Of a stretch of 64,000 nucleotides of DNA, positions 17,570-25,750 are shown in pieces. The stretch is from Leucobacter tardus (GTDB lineage: Bacteria > Actinomycetota > Actinomycetes > Actinomycetales > Microbacteriaceae). How positions within the stretch are numbered: position 1 is the stretch's first letter; the number at the start of each line of letters is the position of its first letter. A model generated the notes under the pieces. That model did no database searches. It was given only the letters and a program-made list of their open reading frames with translations, and was not told the DNA's origin. The stretch spans positions 1,116,001 through 1,180,000 of the forward strand of contig NZ_JAGFBF010000005.1 of NCBI RefSeq assembly GCF_017583045.1. The letters are read 5' to 3'. Position numbers and translations under genes: made by a program.

Positions 17570-18526
17570 ATGGTCGCGACACCCAGCGCGCAGCAGCGCC
17601 GCCTACTCACCCAACTCGCGCGCGCCTACTACGTGGAGGGGCGCTCGAAAGTCCAGATCGCCGACGACTTCGACCTCAGCCGGTTCCAGGTCGCCCGACT
17701 GCTCCAGGAGGCCGTCGAGACCGGAGTGGTGACCATCTCCATCGAATCCGGGGCCGCCGAGGCGGATGAGCGCGGACGCGCCCTCGCCGCCGATCTCGGG
17801 GTTCGGGACGTCATCGTCATCGACGACGCGCGCGAGGACACCGCCGTCACCATGGGGCGGGCGGCGCTCGGGTATCTCGACCGGCACGCGCGTCCCGGTC
17901 AACGACTCGGCATCGCCTGGTCGCGCACCCTCGATGCCGCCGCCGCGTACGCACCCGCGCTTCCGCGCGGCACGGTCGTGCAGATCGCCGGCGCCCTGCA
18001 ACTCGTCGACACCCCGCCGAGCCAGAACCTCTTCACACGACTCGGGCAGGATCCGGCCATCGAGGTCATACGCCTGTACGCGCCGCTCCTGGTCTCGGCG
18101 CCCGAGACCGCCGCCGATCTCGTCGCGCTGCCCGAGATCGCAAGCGCTCAGCGGGCGGCCGACGACCTCGACATCGCGGTCGTCTCCGTGGGCTCCTGGG
18201 AGGCCGGCCTCTCCTCCGTCTGGCAGAAGTGCGGGCCGGCGGATCGCGAGGCGGCCCGCGCCGCCGGAGCGGTCGCCGAGACGTCGGGCAGACTCATCGC
18301 ACACGATGGCAGCCCCGTGCCCACGATCGACGACCGAGTCATCGCGGTCACCCTCGAACAGCTGCGCCGCGCCGGCACGACGGTCGGTGTGGCATACGGG
18401 CGCGAACGCGCGACCGCGGTGCGTGCGGCTGCGGCGGCCGGCATTCTCGACGTCGTCATCATGGACGCGGCGCTCGCCGATGCGCTCGCCGAGACCGACC
18501 AGACATCCGAGGAGGCTCTCGCATGA
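17570..18526 (+). CDS. Sugar-binding transcriptional regulator (SorC/DeoR family)
   Basis: A 318-residue regulator: helix-turn-helix at residues about 22-45 (SKVQIADDFDLSRFQVARLL) and a C-terminal sugar-phosphate-binding domain from about 60, including the AWSRTLDAAAAY segment. The family responds to phosphorylated sugars made by the pathway it controls. The ATG has GGAGG six bases upstream. It is divergent from the importer operon and overlaps the xylulokinase start by four bases, so it very probably controls both directions. The 191-base gap has repeated GAGATG/GAGATC/AGATG words and an AAGTGAGATC/GATCACTT near-dyad as candidate sites. Confidence 0.87.
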   Translation: MVATPSAQQRRLLTQLARAYYVEGRSKVQIADDFDLSRFQVARLLQEAVETGVVTISIESGAAEADERGRALAADLGVRDVIVIDDAREDTAVTMGRAALGYLDRHARPGQRLGIAWSRTLDAAAAYAPALPRGTVVQIAGALQLVDTPPSQNLFTRLGQDPAIEVIRLYAPLLVSAPETAADLVALPEIASAQRAADDLDIAVVSVGSWEAGLSSVWQKCGPADREAARAAGAVAETSGRLIAHDGSPVPTIDDRVIAVTLEQLRRAGTTVGVAYGRERATAVRAAAAAGILDVVIMDAALADALAETDQTSEEALA

Positions 18527-19968
18527 GCGCTGGACGCCGGTACGTGGCAGGGATCGACTCGTCCACGCAGAGCTGCAAAGTGGTCATCATCGATCCCGTC
18601 ACCGGGGAGCGGTTGCGCGACGGCACCGCGGTGCATCCCGAAGGCACGGAGGTGCATCCCGACGCCTGGTGGCAGGCGCTCACGTCCGCCTGCACCGCAG
18701 CCGGCGGACTCGACGACGTCGCGGCGGTGAGCATCGCCGGGCAGCAGCACGGTCTGGTCGCCCTCGACGCCGACGGACGCGTCGTGCGCGATGCGCTGCT
18801 CTGGAACGACACGCGCAGCGGGGAGAGCGCCGAACAGCTCGTCCACGAGGTCGGTGCGGACGAGTACGCGTCGCGCAGCGGCGTGGTCCCGGTCGCGTCG
18901 TTCACCGCGGCGAAGCTGCGGTGGGTCCGCACCCACGAACCCCGGAATGCGGATCGCATCGCCGCGGTCGCGCTCCCCCACGACTGGCTCACGTGGCGCC
19001 TGCTCGGCTACGGCCCTGACGGGAGTCCGCGGGGCGCGGATCTCGAGGCACTCACCACCGATGCGTCCGACGCGAGCGGCACCGCGTACTTCTCGGCATT
19101 CGGGCGCGCGTACGACGCTGAACTGTTCCAGCAGGCGTTCGGTCGCCCGTGCCGTGCCGCCGGGTCACCGGCGACCGACGCGCATGACGTCGTGCTGCCT
19201 CGCATCCTCGGCCCGCACGAGAGCGCGGGCACGACGCCCGACGGGATCCTGGTCGGCGCCGGTGCCGGCGACAACGCCGCCGCGGCACTCGGACTCGACG
19301 CCGGTCCCGGAGATGTCGTCGTGTCCATCGGCACCTCCGGAACCGTCTTCGCCTCGACGGACCGCACGATCCAGGATCCGACCGGCACCGTCGCCGGATT
19401 CGCGTCGGCGACCGGCGGGCACCTGCCGCTCGTCGCGACCCTCAACGCAGCCAGGGTGCTCACCGCGGCGTCCCGGGCGCTCCGGGCCGATCACGACGAG
19501 GTCGCCGCGCTCGCGCTGCGTTCCGTGCCCGGTGCCGCCGGCCTCACCGTGATCCCCTACTTCGAAGGCGAGCGCACCCCGAACCTGCCCGATGCGACCG
19601 CCAGGCTCGAGGGCATGACTCTCGCGAACACCCAACCCGAGCACCTCGCCCGAGCGTTCGTCGAGGGGATGCTGTGCGGACTCTCAGACGGGCTCGCGGC
19701 GCTGCTGCGCCTCGGCGTCCCGGCCGACCGGCTCATGCTCATCGGCGGTGCCGCCCGCAACCCCGCGGTGCGCGAGGTCGCGCGGCACATCTTCACCGCA
19801 CCGATCGACGTGCCCGAGCAGGCGGAGTACGTCGCGATCGGTGCGGCACGACAGGCGACCTGGGCGCTCACCGGCGACCTGCCGCGGTGGACCGTGCCCA
19901 CGGTCGCCACGATGCACCCGCGCCCATCGGGCGTGATCGCTCAGTACCACGCCCGCACTCGACCCTGA
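18523..19968 (+). CDS. xylB: Xylulokinase (FGGY family)
   Basis: A 481-residue FGGY kinase. The first domain opens with AGIDSSTQSCKVVIID (phosphate 1 region) and has AVSIAGQQHGLVALD and ALLWNDTRSG, which are typical of xylulokinases. The second domain has GDVVVSIGTSGTVFAS (adenosine/phosphate 2 region) and RLMLIGGAARNPAVREV near the end. It phosphorylates D-xylulose to xylulose 5-phosphate for the pentose phosphate pathway. With the polyol dehydrogenase and importer across the divergent promoter it completes uptake, oxidation and phosphorylation of a pentitol. The ATG overlaps the regulator stop (ATGA) and has GGAGG upstream. Confidence 0.88.
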   Translation: MSAGRRYVAGIDSSTQSCKVVIIDPVTGERLRDGTAVHPEGTEVHPDAWWQALTSACTAAGGLDDVAAVSIAGQQHGLVALDADGRVVRDALLWNDTRSGESAEQLVHEVGADEYASRSGVVPVASFTAAKLRWVRTHEPRNADRIAAVALPHDWLTWRLLGYGPDGSPRGADLEALTTDASDASGTAYFSAFGRAYDAELFQQAFGRPCRAAGSPATDAHDVVLPRILGPHESAGTTPDGILVGAGAGDNAAAALGLDAGPGDVVVSIGTSGTVFASTDRTIQDPTGTVAGFASATGGHLPLVATLNAARVLTAASRALRADHDEVAALALRSVPGAAGLTVIPYFEGERTPNLPDATARLEGMTLANTQPEHLARAFVEGMLCGLSDGLAALLRLGVPADRLMLIGGAARNPAVREVARHIFTAPIDVPEQAEYVAIGAARQATWALTGDLPRWTVPTVATMHPRPSGVIAQYHARTRP

Positions 19969-19983
19969 TGCAAGAATAGGGAC

Positions 19984-21285
19984 GTGTTCATCGTCTTGGG
20001 AGTCACCGGCGGCATCGCCGCATACAAGTCCGTGATGCTCGCCCGCGCGTTCGTCGAGGCCGGCCACGACGTGCACGTCGTTCCGACCGAGGACGCCCTG
20101 CGGTTCGTGGGCACCCCGACCTGGGAGGCGATCAGCCGGAACCCGGTCACCACCTCCGTGCACGATGATGTTCCCGAAGTGCGCCACGTCGCGCTCGGTC
20201 AGCGAGCCGACCTCGTGGTCGTCGCACCGGCGACGGCGAACACGCTGGCGCGCATGACCGCGGGGATCGCCGACGACCTGCTCGGCACGACCCTGCTCGC
20301 GACGCGAGCGCCCGTGCTCGTGGCACCCGCGATGCACACCGAGATGTGGGAGCACCCCGCGACCGTGCATAACATCGCCACTCTGCGTGCGCGCGGCGTG
20401 CACGTGATCGGTCCCGAGGTCGGGCGACTCACGGGAACCGACAGCGGGCCAGGACGCATGACCGAACCCGACCGGATCGCCGAAACCGCGCTCGCGCTGC
20501 TCGACGGCGTCGCCACCCCGGAGCCGCACGTCGCTGCCGAACCTGAGACCCCGGCCCCCGCCCCGGCCCCGGACGCCGGAGAAACACGCGCGATCCTCGA
20601 TCTCGACGGCATGTCGATGCTCGTGAGCGCCGGCGGAACGCGAGAACCCATCGACCCGGTGCGCTTCATCGGCAACCGTTCGAGCGGCAGGCAGGGGGTC
20701 GCCATCGCCGTTGCCGCAGCGGACCGGGGTGCCGACGTGACGCTCCTCGCGGCGAACATCGACGCGGCGATCCTCGCCGACGTCGAGGCGCACCCGGGCA
20801 TCGCCGTGACCGCCGTCAGTTCGGCCGATGACCTCGAGCGCGAGCTCACCGCCCGCGCCGAGAGCGCCGACGTGATCGTCATGACCGCAGCGGTGTCCGA
20901 CTATCGGGTCGACGGCGCGTCCGATCAGAAGATCCGCAAAGAGGATCACCCCGACGGGGCTCCCACCCTGCAGCTGGTGCAGAACCCTGACATCCTGCAG
21001 GGTCTCGCCGCCGACCGCTGGCCCGGGCAGACGATCGTGGGCTTCGCCGCGGAGACCGCGGATTCGACGGACGAACTGCTCGAGCGCGGACGCCGCAAGC
21101 GCGAGCGCAAGGGCGTGGACCTGCTCGCCGTCAACGAGGTGGGGTGGAGCGCCGGCTTCGAACAGGAGCAGAACACTCTGCACCTGATCGACGCGCACGA
21201 CGACGTGCTGCGCACCGTGTCCGGCACGAAGCGGCAGGCGGCCGAGGGACTGCTCGACACGATCCTGCGGGTGCGGGTGCGCTGA
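19984..21285 (+). CDS. coaBC: Bifunctional phosphopantothenoylcysteine decarboxylase/synthetase
   Basis: A 433-residue fusion enzyme. The first half (CoaC, about 1-180) is the FMN-dependent decarboxylase: GVTGGIAAYKSVMLARAF at the start, ATANTLARMTAGIADDLL and the substrate loop PAMHTEMW; the usual Asn in that loop is His here. A Pro/Ala linker at about 180-200 leads to CoaB (about 205-433), which joins cysteine to phosphopantothenate with CTP: SAGGTREPIDPVRFIGNRSS. The GTG start has no ribosome site; an AAGAAT hexamer six bases before it suggests a leaderless mRNA. It belongs to CoA synthesis with panB/panC of this window. Confidence 0.9.
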   Translation: MFIVLGVTGGIAAYKSVMLARAFVEAGHDVHVVPTEDALRFVGTPTWEAISRNPVTTSVHDDVPEVRHVALGQRADLVVVAPATANTLARMTAGIADDLLGTTLLATRAPVLVAPAMHTEMWEHPATVHNIATLRARGVHVIGPEVGRLTGTDSGPGRMTEPDRIAETALALLDGVATPEPHVAAEPETPAPAPAPDAGETRAILDLDGMSMLVSAGGTREPIDPVRFIGNRSSGRQGVAIAVAAADRGADVTLLAANIDAAILADVEAHPGIAVTAVSSADDLERELTARAESADVIVMTAAVSDYRVDGASDQKIRKEDHPDGAPTLQLVQNPDILQGLAADRWPGQTIVGFAAETADSTDELLERGRRKRERKGVDLLAVNEVGWSAGFEQEQNTLHLIDAHDDVLRTVSGTKRQAAEGLLDTILRVRVR

Positions 21286-21298
21286 CGACCCGATCGGT

Positions 21299-21304
21299 TA
21301 TGGT
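21299..21304 (+). promoter_or_regulatory. Leaderless-type -10 box (TATGGT) of the pirin gene
   Basis: TATGGT ends six bases before the ATG of the pirin gene, and no ribosome site lies in between. This spacing places the transcription start on the start codon. Confidence 0.55.
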
Positions 21305-21310
21305 GCGGAT

Positions 21311-22381
21311 ATGAGCAACCCCGATCCGCACCCCACCGAGACGCGCTGCACCGCCGGAGCATCCGGTACGCACAATGTCGAGCTGCTCGCACCGCGCGAC
21401 GTGCCGCTCGGCGGTCTGCGCGCCATGAACGTGCGGCGCACCCTCCCCCAGCGGGCGCGGTCGCTGATCGGCGCCTGGTGCTTCCTGGACCACTACGGAC
21501 CGGACGACGTCGCCGCCACCGGTGGCATGAACGTCCCCGCGCACCCGCACACGGGGTTGCAGACGGTGAGCTGGCTCTTCTCGGGCGAGATCGAGCACCG
21601 CGACAGCGCCGGATACCACGCCACCGTCCGTCCCGGAGAACTGAATCTCATGACGGCGGGCGCCGGTATCAGTCACTCCGAGCGCTCGACCCCGGACACC
21701 CGCGTGTTGCACGGCGCGCAACTCTGGGTCGCCCTGCCGGATGCGACGCGCAACGGGCCGAAAGGGTTCGAGCACTACGCTCCCCCCGTGCTCCGCGGGG
21801 ACGACTGGAGCGCGCAGGTGTTCCTCGGATCGTTGCTCGGCGACACCTCCCCCGTCGCGACGCACACGCCGCTCGTGGGGGCCGAGATCCGGCTCGATCC
21901 GGGTGCGGCACTGACGCTCGATGTCGACGCCGCGTTCGAGCACGGGGTGCTCGTCGACAGCGGGTCCGTCACCGTCGCGGCAGTCCGCAGCAGCGGTGAC
22001 GACTCCGCGCACTCCTGCCCGGTGCAGCCGCACGAGCTCGCCTACCTCGCACCAGGTGCGCGGACGATCCGCGTATCCGCCGGCGAGGCCGGGAGCCGGA
22101 TCCTCCTGATCGGCGGTCCCCGGTTCGACGAAGAGATCATCATGTGGTGGAACCTCGTGGGTCGCTCTCACGAGGAGGTCGCGCAGGCGCGGTCGGCGTG
22201 GCAGGCCGAACTCGCGGCCGTCGGCGTCGGGGATCCGAGCACCCACGGGGTCGAATCCTCCCCGGAACGCGACACGCCCGGACCCGGCAGGTTCGGTCTG
22301 CCCGCGCACGAACCCGACGCGCCGCTTCCGGCGCCGAAGCTGCCGAACGCCCGACTGCGACCGCGTCGTCAACCGCGGTAA
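21311..22381 (+). CDS. Pirin family protein
   Basis: A 356-residue bicupin protein. The N-terminal cupin has the metal-binding pattern PAHPHTGLQTVSWL (His pair) and GAGISHSERS near residue 120 (His and Glu). Pirins bind iron or other metals; some have quercetin 2,3-dioxygenase activity and others act as redox sensors. The C-terminal tail from about residue 310 is Pro- and Arg-rich and looks unstructured. A single gene between coaBC and rraA, apparently with a leaderless mRNA. Confidence 0.88.
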   Translation: MSNPDPHPTETRCTAGASGTHNVELLAPRDVPLGGLRAMNVRRTLPQRARSLIGAWCFLDHYGPDDVAATGGMNVPAHPHTGLQTVSWLFSGEIEHRDSAGYHATVRPGELNLMTAGAGISHSERSTPDTRVLHGAQLWVALPDATRNGPKGFEHYAPPVLRGDDWSAQVFLGSLLGDTSPVATHTPLVGAEIRLDPGAALTLDVDAAFEHGVLVDSGSVTVAAVRSSGDDSAHSCPVQPHELAYLAPGARTIRVSAGEAGSRILLIGGPRFDEEIIMWWNLVGRSHEEVAQARSAWQAELAAVGVGDPSTHGVESSPERDTPGPGRFGLPAHEPDAPLPAPKLPNARLRPRRQPR

Positions 22382-22410
22382 CGACTCACGACACGGTCAT
22401 CGGTGGCGTG

Positions 22411-22416
22411 TACATT
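22411..22416 (+). promoter_or_regulatory. Probable -10 box (TACATT) of rraA
   Basis: TACATT lies 55 bases before the rraA start; transcription would begin near 22423 and leave a short leader with a GAAGGG ribosome site. It is the only A2/T6 hexamer with good fit in this gap. Confidence 0.35.
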
Positions 22417-22470
22417 GGGCCGGACCGGAGCGCCGGCGCTCCTCTGCACATCCGTCATGAAGGGACCGCG

Positions 22471-22944
22471 ATGACCGAACCGATCGCCACTGCAGACCTG
22501 TACGACGAGCGAGGTGAGGAGTTGCAGTCCGTGTCATTGCAGTTCCAAGACCTCGGCGCCAAGACGATGTTCTCCGGCCCGATCCGCACGGTCTCCTGCT
22601 TCCGAGACAACGCGCTGCTGAAGCAGATCCTGAGCACTGCCGGCGAGGGTGCCGTGCTCGTCGTCGACGGCGGGGGGTCGCTGGAGTCCGCGCTCGTCGG
22701 CGACCTCATCGCCACGCTCGGCGTCGACAACGGCTGGGCCGGCCTCATCATCCACGGAGCCATCCGCGATCGCGTCGTCGTCGGCACACTGCCGCTCGGC
22801 GTGAAGGCACTCGGCTCGAATCCGCGGAAGTCGGGCAAGACCGGAGCGGGCGAGGCCGACGTCCCGGTGAGCTTCGGCGGAGCGACGTTCCGGCCGGGAG
22901 CGATGGTGTGGTGCGACGAGGACGGGATCCTGGTCGAGGAATAA
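22471..22944 (+). CDS. rraA: RraA family protein (RNase E activity regulator / class II aldolase-like)
   Basis: A 157-residue protein of RraA length. It keeps the GDLIATLGVDNGWAGL and HGAIRD segments, that is the G-x3-D, Arg and Asp residues that class II hydroxymethyl-oxoglutarate aldolases of the same fold use to bind metal and pyruvate. In E. coli RraA inhibits RNase E; in actinobacteria RNase E/G is present, so either role is possible. The ATG with GAAGGG upstream fits the family start; the open frame before it is not used. A 57-residue Arg-rich protein follows after 25 bases. Confidence 0.85.
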   Translation: MTEPIATADLYDERGEELQSVSLQFQDLGAKTMFSGPIRTVSCFRDNALLKQILSTAGEGAVLVVDGGGSLESALVGDLIATLGVDNGWAGLIIHGAIRDRVVVGTLPLGVKALGSNPRKSGKTGAGEADVPVSFGGATFRPGAMVWCDEDGILVEE

Positions 22945-22969
22945 CCCCGACGACGAACGGAGACGCATC

Positions 22970-23143
22970 ATGGGATTCACGATCACGCGCGGGCGGCGCG
23001 GCAGGAACCGGTTGCGGTTCAGCCTCGGACGCGGGCGCCGCCGCACCGCACTGTCGAGTCGGGTCGGCCCGTTCTCGCTCAGCGCCCGCGGCAAGCGTCG
23101 GGCGACATCGAACCGGTCGACGCGCAGGCGACGCTGGTTCTGA
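22970..23143 (+). CDS. Small Arg-rich protein, 57 residues
   Basis: An ATG with GGAG eight bases upstream opens a 57-codon frame beginning MGFTITRGRRGRNRLRFSLG and ending in RRRRWF. About a third of the residues are Arg, with no acidic residue at all, so it would be strongly basic and could bind RNA, DNA or ribosomes. I do not recognise a family. It is 25 bases after rraA in the same direction, suggesting co-transcription. No competing gene covers this stretch. A chance frame in GC-rich DNA cannot be ruled out, but the ribosome site and the position argue for a real gene. Confidence 0.5.
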   Translation: MGFTITRGRRGRNRLRFSLGRGRRRTALSSRVGPFSLSARGKRRATSNRSTRRRRWF

Positions 23144-23225
23144 TCCGTCGCAGGGGCACCCTCTAGACTCGGGGCACATGATTCGGCGGCACGCGCCGGA
23201 GACACTCGCGCACGGGAGGCCCCGC

Positions 23226-24347
23226 TTGACTGAGCAGACGACTGAGACCGACAGCCACTCGACGAGGGGCGCGTACGTGACCGAGGGCCAGGAGTTCACC
23301 CGCGACACGAGCTACATCGAAGACCGGATCGTGGCAGACCCCGACGCGGTGCGCGCGTTGCCGGCGCCGCCGAAATCGGAGATCGGCGTGCTCGGGTTCG
23401 GACTGAGCGAGGGGGCGCAGGCCTGGCCCGTCGAAGCCGGCCGCTACCGTCTCGTCGCCGCTCCGGCGTGCCCGTGGGCGAACCGCACGGTCATCGTGCG
23501 TCGCCTGCTCGGACTCGAGGGTGCCCTATCGCTGGGGCGGCCGGGACCGACGCACGATGCCCGGTCGTGGACCTTCGATCTCGACGCGGGCGACCGGGAC
23601 CCGGTGCTCGGCACCGAGCGGTTGCAGGAGAACTACTTCGCCCGCTTCCCCGACTACCCCAGGGGGATCACAGTGCCCGCGATCGTCGACGTGCCGACGG
23701 GCGGCGTCGTGACCAATAACTACCCGCAGATCACGCTCGACTTCTCCACCGAGTGGCGCGAGTTCCACCGCGAGGGCGCGCCGAACCTGCTTCCGGAGGA
23801 AAAGCTCGATGAGATGTGGCCGATCATCAAGCGCGTGTTCACGGAGGTGAACAACGGCGTGTACCGCTGTGGCTTCGCCGGCAGCCAGGATGCCTACGAT
23901 GCCGCGTACGGGCGGCTCTGGGAGGCGATGGACTGGCTCGAGGATCGTCTCTCCACGCACCGCTTCCTGCTCGGCGACACGATCACCGAGGCCGATGTGC
24001 GGCTCTTCACGACCCTCGCCCGGTTCGATCCGGTGTACCACGGGCACTTCAAGGCGAACCGCAACAAGCTCGACGAGATGGAGCATCTCTGGGGCTACGC
24101 CAGAGAACTCTTCCAGACTCCCGGATTCGGTGACACGATCGATTTCGTACAGATTAAGCAGCACTACTACATCACGCACGAGGACATCAATCCGACCGGG
24201 ATCGTGCCGGTCGGGCCCGACCTGTCGAGCTGGCTCGAGCCGCACGGACGCGAACGTCTCGGCGGCTCCCCCTTCGGAGACGGCACGCCCCCGGAGCCGA
24301 TCGCTGACGACGAGCGCGTGCCGGAGGGGCACACGCCCCTGACCTGA
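23226..24347 (+). CDS. Xi-class glutathionyl-hydroquinone reductase-like protein
   Basis: A 373-residue protein of the ECM4/YqjG group. The catalytic loop is PACPWANR (CPWAHR in most members), followed by NYPQITLDF in the thioredoxin fold and a helical C-terminal domain with FLLGDTITEADVRLFTTLARFDPVY. Enzymes of the group remove glutathione, or in actinobacteria probably mycothiol, from hydroquinones. I chose the TTG behind GGGAGG because the N-terminus then matches relatives in length; an ATG at 23178 eight bases after TAGACT would be the alternative (leaderless) start. A hairpin terminator follows. Confidence 0.85.
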   Translation: MTEQTTETDSHSTRGAYVTEGQEFTRDTSYIEDRIVADPDAVRALPAPPKSEIGVLGFGLSEGAQAWPVEAGRYRLVAAPACPWANRTVIVRRLLGLEGALSLGRPGPTHDARSWTFDLDAGDRDPVLGTERLQENYFARFPDYPRGITVPAIVDVPTGGVVTNNYPQITLDFSTEWREFHREGAPNLLPEEKLDEMWPIIKRVFTEVNNGVYRCGFAGSQDAYDAAYGRLWEAMDWLEDRLSTHRFLLGDTITEADVRLFTTLARFDPVYHGHFKANRNKLDEMEHLWGYARELFQTPGFGDTIDFVQIKQHYYITHEDINPTGIVPVGPDLSSWLEPHGRERLGGSPFGDGTPPEPIADDERVPEGHTPLT

Positions 24348-24370
24348 CCAGCGGAGCGCCGAACGCCGCA

Positions 24371-24410
24371 CGGCCCCGAGCGTCACCGGTTTCGGTGCTG
24401 CTCGGGGCCG
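24371..24410. terminator. Bidirectional hairpin terminator
   Basis: CGGCCCCGAGC and GCTCGGGGCCG pair perfectly over 11 bp, with an inner CACCG/CGGTG stem and a GTTT loop. It lies between the stops of the convergent glutathionyl reductase and DUF4352 genes and can serve both. Confidence 0.75.
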
Positions 24411-24423
24411 CGCAGTGTGTCAG

Positions 24424-25605
24424 CTACTTCACCGCGACGAAGTGCTCGCCACCGTTCGGGTCGGCGATCGACGTGTCGACCGCGAGTACGCCCTGCTCGG
24501 CCGTGTCCGCGGGCACCTGCAGCGCCAGGTTTCCGGTCACCGTGCCCTCCGACTCGGCAGGTCCCTGCGTGATGAGGTCATCCGGGGCGATGAGCGTCTT
24601 CTGCAGCTCGGTGTACCGGGTGCCGTCCTCGTCCACGAACGAGACGAGCAGCGGCGGCGCCGACATGCCGGCACCGGAGCCGGATCCCGTGTACTCAGCG
24701 GTGATGTTCACCAGGATGAACGTCATCCCCGCGTCCGGCTCACCGTTGATCGAACTCTCCGCCGAGATCTCGTCGACCGCGTCGACGTCCACCGCGTTCA
24801 CCGTGTACGCCCAGTCGCCAGCGTCGATCGACTCGCCCAGCGCCAGCGCATCGGCGGGGTCGACCGGCGCACCCGGGTCGCTCTCGGTCGCATCGGGAAG
24901 AGCGTCGCCCCACTCCTCCTCGAGCTCGGAGATGTCGGGAAGGTTCGAGGTGTCGGAGACGACCTGACCGAACATCATCGCGAGGCTCACGAAGAAGACC
25001 ACGATGCTCACGATGAACCCGACGACGGAGATGCCGAGTGCGGCGATGCCGAGACCCTTTTTCTTGTTCTTCAGGCAGAGCGCCACGATGCCGAGCACGA
25101 GGGCTGCGGGCAGCAGGATCCAACTCGCCCAGACGACGGGCGGGATGCAGGCGAAGACGAAGCCGACGATCGCCACGATGAACCCGATGAGGCCCACCAT
25201 GTTCGGCTGCTTCGGTTCCCGCGGTCCCTGCGGCGCACCGTACGGACCCTGCCCCGGCTGCCCCGGGTATCCCTGAAACGCGGCGCCCGGCTGACCGGGG
25301 TTCGTCCCCGCGCCTGCCTGCGCGTACGGCGGCGGCGGCGCGTACTGCGGCTGAGCGTACTGCTGCCCCGGTGCGCCGTACTGCGGTGCTTCGTCCTGCG
25401 GCGGCGCTCCGTACGCCTGCGGCGGCGCGTACTGCGGCGGCACATCGCCCTGCGGCGGCGCGTACTGCGGCGGCATCTCCGGGGTCGCGGGCGACTCGGA
25501 CGGAGCCCCCTGACCGTTCGGGCGCACGCCCGGCTCGACTGACGGGTCCGACTCGGCGCCCTCGGCGCCGCGTCCGTTCTCGGGGGGTTCGTGCGTGTTC
25601 GACAT
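24424..25605 (-). CDS. DUF4352 domain membrane protein with Pro/Gln-rich N-terminus
   Basis: A 393-residue protein in three parts. Residues 1 to about 135 are low-complexity with repeated PPQYAPPQ-like units, expected to be disordered in the cytoplasm. Then come two to three membrane helices at about 138-235, the last followed by a Ser/Asp-rich outer linker. The C-terminal domain (about 265-393) fits DUF4352, an immunoglobulin-like extracellular fold: GESIDAGDWAYTVNAVDVD and TFILVNITAEYTG. Function is unknown; such proteins sit in the envelope. The GAGAAT hexamer seven bases before the ATG suggests a leaderless mRNA. It is divergent from the two-component operon. Confidence 0.8.
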   Translation of the reverse strand: MSNTHEPPENGRGAEGAESDPSVEPGVRPNGQGAPSESPATPEMPPQYAPPQGDVPPQYAPPQAYGAPPQDEAPQYGAPGQQYAQPQYAPPPPYAQAGAGTNPGQPGAAFQGYPGQPGQGPYGAPQGPREPKQPNMVGLIGFIVAIVGFVFACIPPVVWASWILLPAALVLGIVALCLKNKKKGLGIAALGISVVGFIVSIVVFFVSLAMMFGQVVSDTSNLPDISELEEEWGDALPDATESDPGAPVDPADALALGESIDAGDWAYTVNAVDVDAVDEISAESSINGEPDAGMTFILVNITAEYTGSGSGAGMSAPPLLVSFVDEDGTRYTELQKTLIAPDDLITQGPAESEGTVTGNLALQVPADTAEQGVLAVDTSIADPNGGEHFVAVK

Positions 25606-25738
25606 AGCTGCGATTCTCGCAGGTTTCCGTTCATCGGACCGCGAAAACTCGGCCGATGGGCCGAATCCGTCGAAAAGGTAGGGATATCCCGAAGCGAAGT
25701 CGGTGGATTCCTCGCTGCCCCGAGAGCCCTCCGACTCG

Positions 25739-25744
25739 TACGGT
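25739..25744 (+). promoter_or_regulatory. Leaderless-type -10 box (TACGGT) of the histidine kinase operon
   Basis: TACGGT ends six bases before the kinase ATG and there is no ribosome site between them. Confidence 0.5.
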
Positions 25745-25750
25745 TGAACC

